From SIG603 sp964370115 (GTDB taxonomy: Bacteria; Bacillota; Clostridia; Oscillospirales; Acutalibacteraceae): a stretch of 7,959 nt of DNA. The translations under genes were made by a program, and so were the position numbers. Below the pieces are notes generated by a model. That model was not told the origin of the DNA and searched no databases. It worked only from the letters and a program-made list of their open reading frames with translations. Shown here piece by piece: positions 6,286-7,959 of the stretch. The stretch is from assembly GCA_964370115.1 (NCBI GenBank), contig CAYJIA010000071.1, positions 1 through 7,959 on the forward strand. The letters run 5' to 3'. Each line of letters opens with the position of its first letter. Position 1 is the first letter of the stretch.

Positions 6286-7497
6286 ATGGCATTAATAGTG
6301 CAAAAATTCGGAGGTACTTCGGTAAAAGATACCGAGCGTTTATTTAACGTGGCGGATATAGTGACGAGCACCTATAAACAAGGAAATCAAGTAGTTGTAA
6401 TCGTGTCGGCTCAAGGTGACACAACAGACGACTTAATCGAAAAAGCGGCAGAGGTAAACCCTAATCCGTCGAAAAGAGAAATGGATATGTTGCTTTCATC
6501 GGGCGAGCAAATTTCTGCATCGCTTCTTGCAATGACAATAGAAAGCCTAGGCTTTCCAGTAGTTTCTCTTCTAGGTTGGCAGGCAGGTGTTTCTACTACT
6601 AGTAGTTACACAGAGGCAAGGATTAAAAAAATAAATCCAATAAGAATAAAAAAAGAACTTGATAAAAAGAATATCGTGATACTTGCAGGCTTTCAAGGCA
6701 CTAATAAATATGGCGATATGACGACTCTAGGAAGAGGTGGCTCAGACACAAGTGCGGTGGCAATAGCTGCGACTATGAAAGCGGATCTATGCCAAATTTA
6801 CACAGATGTAAACGGCGTATATACAGCAGATCCTAGAAAAATTAAAAATGCAAAAAAACTTGATGTTATTTCCTACGACGAAATGCTAGAGCTTGCGACC
6901 TTAGGCGCACAAGTGCTTCATAATCGTTCAGTAGAAATGGCAAAAAAATATAATATAGAGCTTGAGGTTTTATCAAGCCTCACAAGAGAAAAAGGTACAA
7001 TAGTTAAGGAGGAAAATACAGTGGAGAAAATGTTAATAAACGGAGTTGCAAAGGATGACAATATCGCAAGAATTTCAATAATAGGTGTTCCAGATAAGCC
7101 AGGACTAGCATTTAAAATATTCTCAAAACTATCTGCAAAAAACATAAATGTAGACATTATATTACAATCTATCGGTAGAAATGGGACAAAAGATATAAGC
7201 TTTACAATAGAGAAATCAAAATTGCCACAAACTTTAGAAATGCTAAATGCATATGTCGAGCTAATAGGCGCAGCAAATGTTGTGACAGACGACAATGTGG
7301 CAAAAGTTTCAATAGTTGGCGCAGGCATGGAGTCCCACCCAGGCGTTGCGGCAGAGATGTTTGAAGCTATGTTTGACTCAAACATAAACATACAAATGAT
7401 TTCAACAAGTGAAATAAAAATCTCTGTGCTAATTGACAAAAAAGACGGCGACAGAGCAGTAGAGGCGATACACTCAAAATTCTTTGACGAAGAATAA
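6286..7497 (+). CDS. lysC: Aspartate kinase, alpha (full-length) form
   Basis: This 403-residue enzyme phosphorylates aspartate to aspartyl phosphate, the first step toward lysine, threonine and methionine. The kinase domain (1 to about 235) has KFGGTSV (7-13), SSGEQ (71-75), TTLGRGGSDTSA (146-157) and YTDVNGVYTADPR (172-184). Two ACT domains follow. The first is about 261-325 (IGVPDKPGLAFKIFS). The second is about 338-403 (VSIVGAGMESHPGVAAEMF). The layout and length fit the lysine- or threonine-regulated Gram-positive enzyme of the Bacillus aspartokinase II type. A usual LHPRAVE reads LHNRSVE here (211-217). Start: ATG with GAGGAG (6273-6278) 7 bases upstream. The gene ends in two TAA codons. 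An internal start at 7021 probably gives a separate small subunit. The missing downstream partner is asd. Confidence 0.97.
   Translation: MALIVQKFGGTSVKDTERLFNVADIVTSTYKQGNQVVVIVSAQGDTTDDLIEKAAEVNPNPSKREMDMLLSSGEQISASLLAMTIESLGFPVVSLLGWQAGVSTTSSYTEARIKKINPIRIKKELDKKNIVILAGFQGTNKYGDMTTLGRGGSDTSAVAIAATMKADLCQIYTDVNGVYTADPRKIKNAKKLDVISYDEMLELATLGAQVLHNRSVEMAKKYNIELEVLSSLTREKGTIVKEENTVEKMLINGVAKDDNIARISIIGVPDKPGLAFKIFSKLSAKNINVDIILQSIGRNGTKDISFTIEKSKLPQTLEMLNAYVELIGAANVVTDDNVAKVSIVGAGMESHPGVAAEMFEAMFDSNINIQMISTSEIKISVLIDKKDGDRAVEAIHSKFFDEE
7006..7012 (+). promoter_or_regulatory. Internal ribosome binding site within lysC
   Basis: AAGGAGG, a full-strength Shine-Dalgarno match, lies 8 bases before an in-frame GTG (7021). 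A second in-frame start, ATG at 7030, is 17 bases downstream. It sits at the junction of the kinase and ACT domains, where the Bacillus subtilis aspartokinase II gene also starts its beta subunit. Confidence 0.75.
7021..7497 (+). CDS. lysC: Aspartate kinase beta subunit (in-frame internal start)
   Basis: An internal GTG at codon 246 of lysC, preceded by AAGGAGG, would give a 158-residue protein with only the two ACT domains. In Bacillus subtilis aspartokinase II the beta subunit is made this way from the same frame. As I recall, its start falls at the equivalent point, just before the ACT1 strand. The beta chain there joins the alpha chain in an alpha2-beta2 enzyme and binds the feedback amino acid. 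Seen here: the ribosome binding site, the spacing, the start codon and the domain boundary. Inferred: that it is translated and has the same role. The ATG at 7030 is an alternative start but is spaced less well. Confidence 0.65.
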   Translation: MEKMLINGVAKDDNIARISIIGVPDKPGLAFKIFSKLSAKNINVDIILQSIGRNGTKDISFTIEKSKLPQTLEMLNAYVELIGAANVVTDDNVAKVSIVGAGMESHPGVAAEMFEAMFDSNINIQMISTSEIKISVLIDKKDGDRAVEAIHSKFFDEE

Positions 7498-7552
7498 TAA
7501 AAAAACGGAACCATTTTTTAATGAATAATAAAAAAAGGAACCCTTTTTTAAT
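7492..7552 (+). repeat. Two-copy tandem repeat at the lysC stop codon, with weak terminator
   Basis: Units at 7492-7522 (31 bases) and 7523-7552 (30 bases) are almost identical: GAATAATAA, an A run, a short GGAACC-like centre, a T run and AAT. The first unit includes the last lysC codon and both TAA stops. The second can fold into an 8-bp stem (7531-7538 with 7542-7549, A6GG against CCT6). This A/T-rich hairpin may be a weak terminator; the first unit folds less well. The duplication looks like a slippage product. Confidence 0.55.
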
Positions 7553-7620
7553 GAATAATTGATAATTAATAATGAATAATTAAGGTGAAAATCCTTCGGA
7601 TTTTTTGATTTTAAATCGTA

Positions 7621-7643
7621 GGGCAAGGGCTGTGCTCTTGCCT
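7621..7643. repeat. GC-rich hairpin 1 of the intergenic block
   Basis: GGGCAAGGG pairs with CTCTTGCCT (includes G-U pairs) around the loop CTGTG. It is preceded by CGTA, which makes a GTAGGG edge like the inverse of the CCCTAC that ends hairpins 2 and 3. Confidence 0.5.
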
Positions 7644-7647
7644 TTGG

Positions 7648-7690
7648 TTTTGCGGAAATCTTTCGGGCGAACACACAGGTTCGCCCCTAC
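7648..7690. repeat. Repeat module A: TTTTGCGGAAA plus hairpin 2
   Basis: TTTTGCGGAAA (7648-7658), a T/C-rich link, then a perfect 8-bp hairpin (GGGCGAAC at 7665-7672, loop ACACAG, GTTCGCCC at 7679-7686), closing with CCTAC. The same order occurs in module B at 7705-7744. Palindromes of this GTAGGGGCGA type are known to me as widespread intergenic repeats in bacterial genomes. Confidence 0.55.
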
Positions 7691-7704
7691 AGCGTAAATA
7701 GGGA

Positions 7705-7744
7705 TTTTGCGGAAACTTTTCTGGCGACCAATGGTCGCCCCTAC
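7705..7744. repeat. Repeat module B: TTTTGCGGAAA plus hairpin 3
   Basis: TTTTGCGGAAA (7705-7715), a C/T-rich link, then a nearly loopless palindrome (GGCGACCA at 7723-7730, one base, TGGTCGCC at 7732-7739), closing with CCCTAC. It is a second, diverged copy of module A, 57 bases further on. Confidence 0.55.
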
Positions 7745-7835
7745 ACCCAAATTTAATTTTGGAGATATAATAATAAAACGCAAAGCGTTTTCACCAACAT
7801 TCTCAACTATCCATTCTCAATTATCAATTAATAAG

Positions 7836-7867
7836 AAAAGACCCTCACCCTAGTGAGAGTCTTTTTT
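7836..7867. terminator. Convergent, probably bidirectional terminator
   Basis: Stem 7836-7842 with 7859-7865 (AAAAGAC/GTCTTTT), one mismatch, then CTCAC/GTGAG (7844-7848 with 7853-7857) and the loop CCTA. The plus strand ends in a T run, the minus strand in TTTTCTTATT. It can stop readthrough from lysC and ends the leftward murC-like gene, whose TAG stop (complement of 7850-7852) overlaps the loop. Confidence 0.8.
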
Positions 7868-7959
7868 GTATTTTTCAACTATTAAATTAGCGCATTTATA
7901 GATATCTCCGCCACCCATTGTGAGGATTAAGTCGTTTTCTTTTGCTTTTTTCATGACAT
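7850..7959 (-). CDS. murC: C-terminal end of probable UDP-N-acetylmuramate-L-alanine ligase (partial)
   Basis: Only the last 35 codons are in the window; the gene enters from the right edge. The translated end contains ENDLILTMGGGDIYKCANLI followed by a charged tail, KYKKDSH. 'D-(L/V)-(I/V)-L-T-x-G-(A/G)-G-D-I-Y-K' close to the C-terminus is characteristic of MurC from Firmicutes. The enzyme adds L-alanine to UDP-MurNAc in the cytoplasm, the first peptide step of peptidoglycan synthesis. The catalytic and ATP-binding regions are outside the window, so the call rests on this short motif. Another Mur ligase is less likely. The reading frame closes with TAG inside the terminator hairpin. Confidence 0.75.
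   Translation of the reverse strand, partial: VMKKAKENDLILTMGGGDIYKCANLIVEKYKKDSH

Larger units (their letters stand above)
7553..7835. repeat. MITE-like intergenic block with inverted ends and internal hairpins
   Basis: This gene-free block of about 280 bases lies between lysC and the murC-like gene. Its ends are imperfect inverted repeats. The string AATTGATAATT (7557-7567) and GGTGAAAA (7584-7591) recur inverted at 7819-7829 and 7788-7795, with related AT-rich sequence between them. Each end then carries a small hairpin: 7588-7604 (AAAATCC, TTC, GGATTTT) and 7775-7791 (AAAACGC, AAA, GCGTTTT). The interior has three GC-rich hairpins listed separately and the string TTTTGCGGAAA twice (7648-7658, 7705-7715). 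No transposase frame is present. It looks like a non-autonomous or palindromic repeat element. Mobility is not shown. Confidence 0.55.

Noticed and set aside
6918..7514. Leftward 198-codon frame opposite lysC
   Set aside because: It mirrors the real lysC coding frame; the product has no recognisable domain and no ribosome binding site was seen.
7553..7744. CRISPR array
   Set aside because: The repeated units are palindromic, few, diverged and unevenly spaced, with no set of unique spacers of constant length and no cas gene in the window.
7474..7783. Leftward frames of 66 and 67 codons after lysC
   Set aside because: They translate the repeat block and its palindromes. Composition and context are those of intergenic repeats, not of genes.

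Overview
The window looks like a chromosomal segment of an AT-rich, spore-forming Firmicute, most likely class Clostridia. The evidence is an alpha/beta-type small acid-soluble spore protein (SASP), strong AGGAGG-type ribosome binding sites, U-tract terminators, and a Firmicute-style hom-thrB-lysC cluster. The lysC gene carries an internal start like the one known for Bacillus aspartokinase II. Species cannot be read from the sequence.

Layout: positions 1-242 hold no supported gene. They contain an AT-rich repeat tract, a dispersed hairpin repeat, and the terminator of the leftward SASP gene (243-425). Next, also leftward, is a small membrane-anchored protein (528-941) whose C-terminus resembles the BofC C-terminal domain. 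Diverging from it, a class A penicillin-binding protein (1045-3516) runs rightward and ends in a Pro/Thr/Ala-rich tail. It is closed by a strong terminator at 3573-3606.

A good sigma-A-like promoter (3612-3640) then starts a tight four-gene operon: an HTH+ACT protein of the PheB/UPF0735 family, homoserine dehydrogenase, homoserine kinase and aspartate kinase. The intergenic gaps are 14, 11 and 13 bases. The enzymes cover aspartate to aspartyl phosphate (LysC), aspartate semialdehyde to homoserine (Hom) and homoserine to O-phosphohomoserine (ThrB). Aspartate-semialdehyde dehydrogenase and threonine synthase are not in the window. Three of the four products carry ACT domains, which fits feedback control by amino acids.

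Positions 7498-7849 are intergenic. They contain a small tandem duplication at the lysC stop codon, then a MITE-like block of about 280 bases with imperfect inverted ends and several GC-rich hairpins. A hairpin repeat inside this block also occurs near the left end of the window. The right edge carries the last 35 codons of a leftward gene, most likely murC, whose stop codon lies in the loop of a probably bidirectional terminator.

No previously undescribed multi-gene system is visible. The genes are core metabolism, cell wall and sporulation. The items most worth a second look are the intergenic repeats, the probable two-product lysC gene and the possible regulator that heads the threonine operon.
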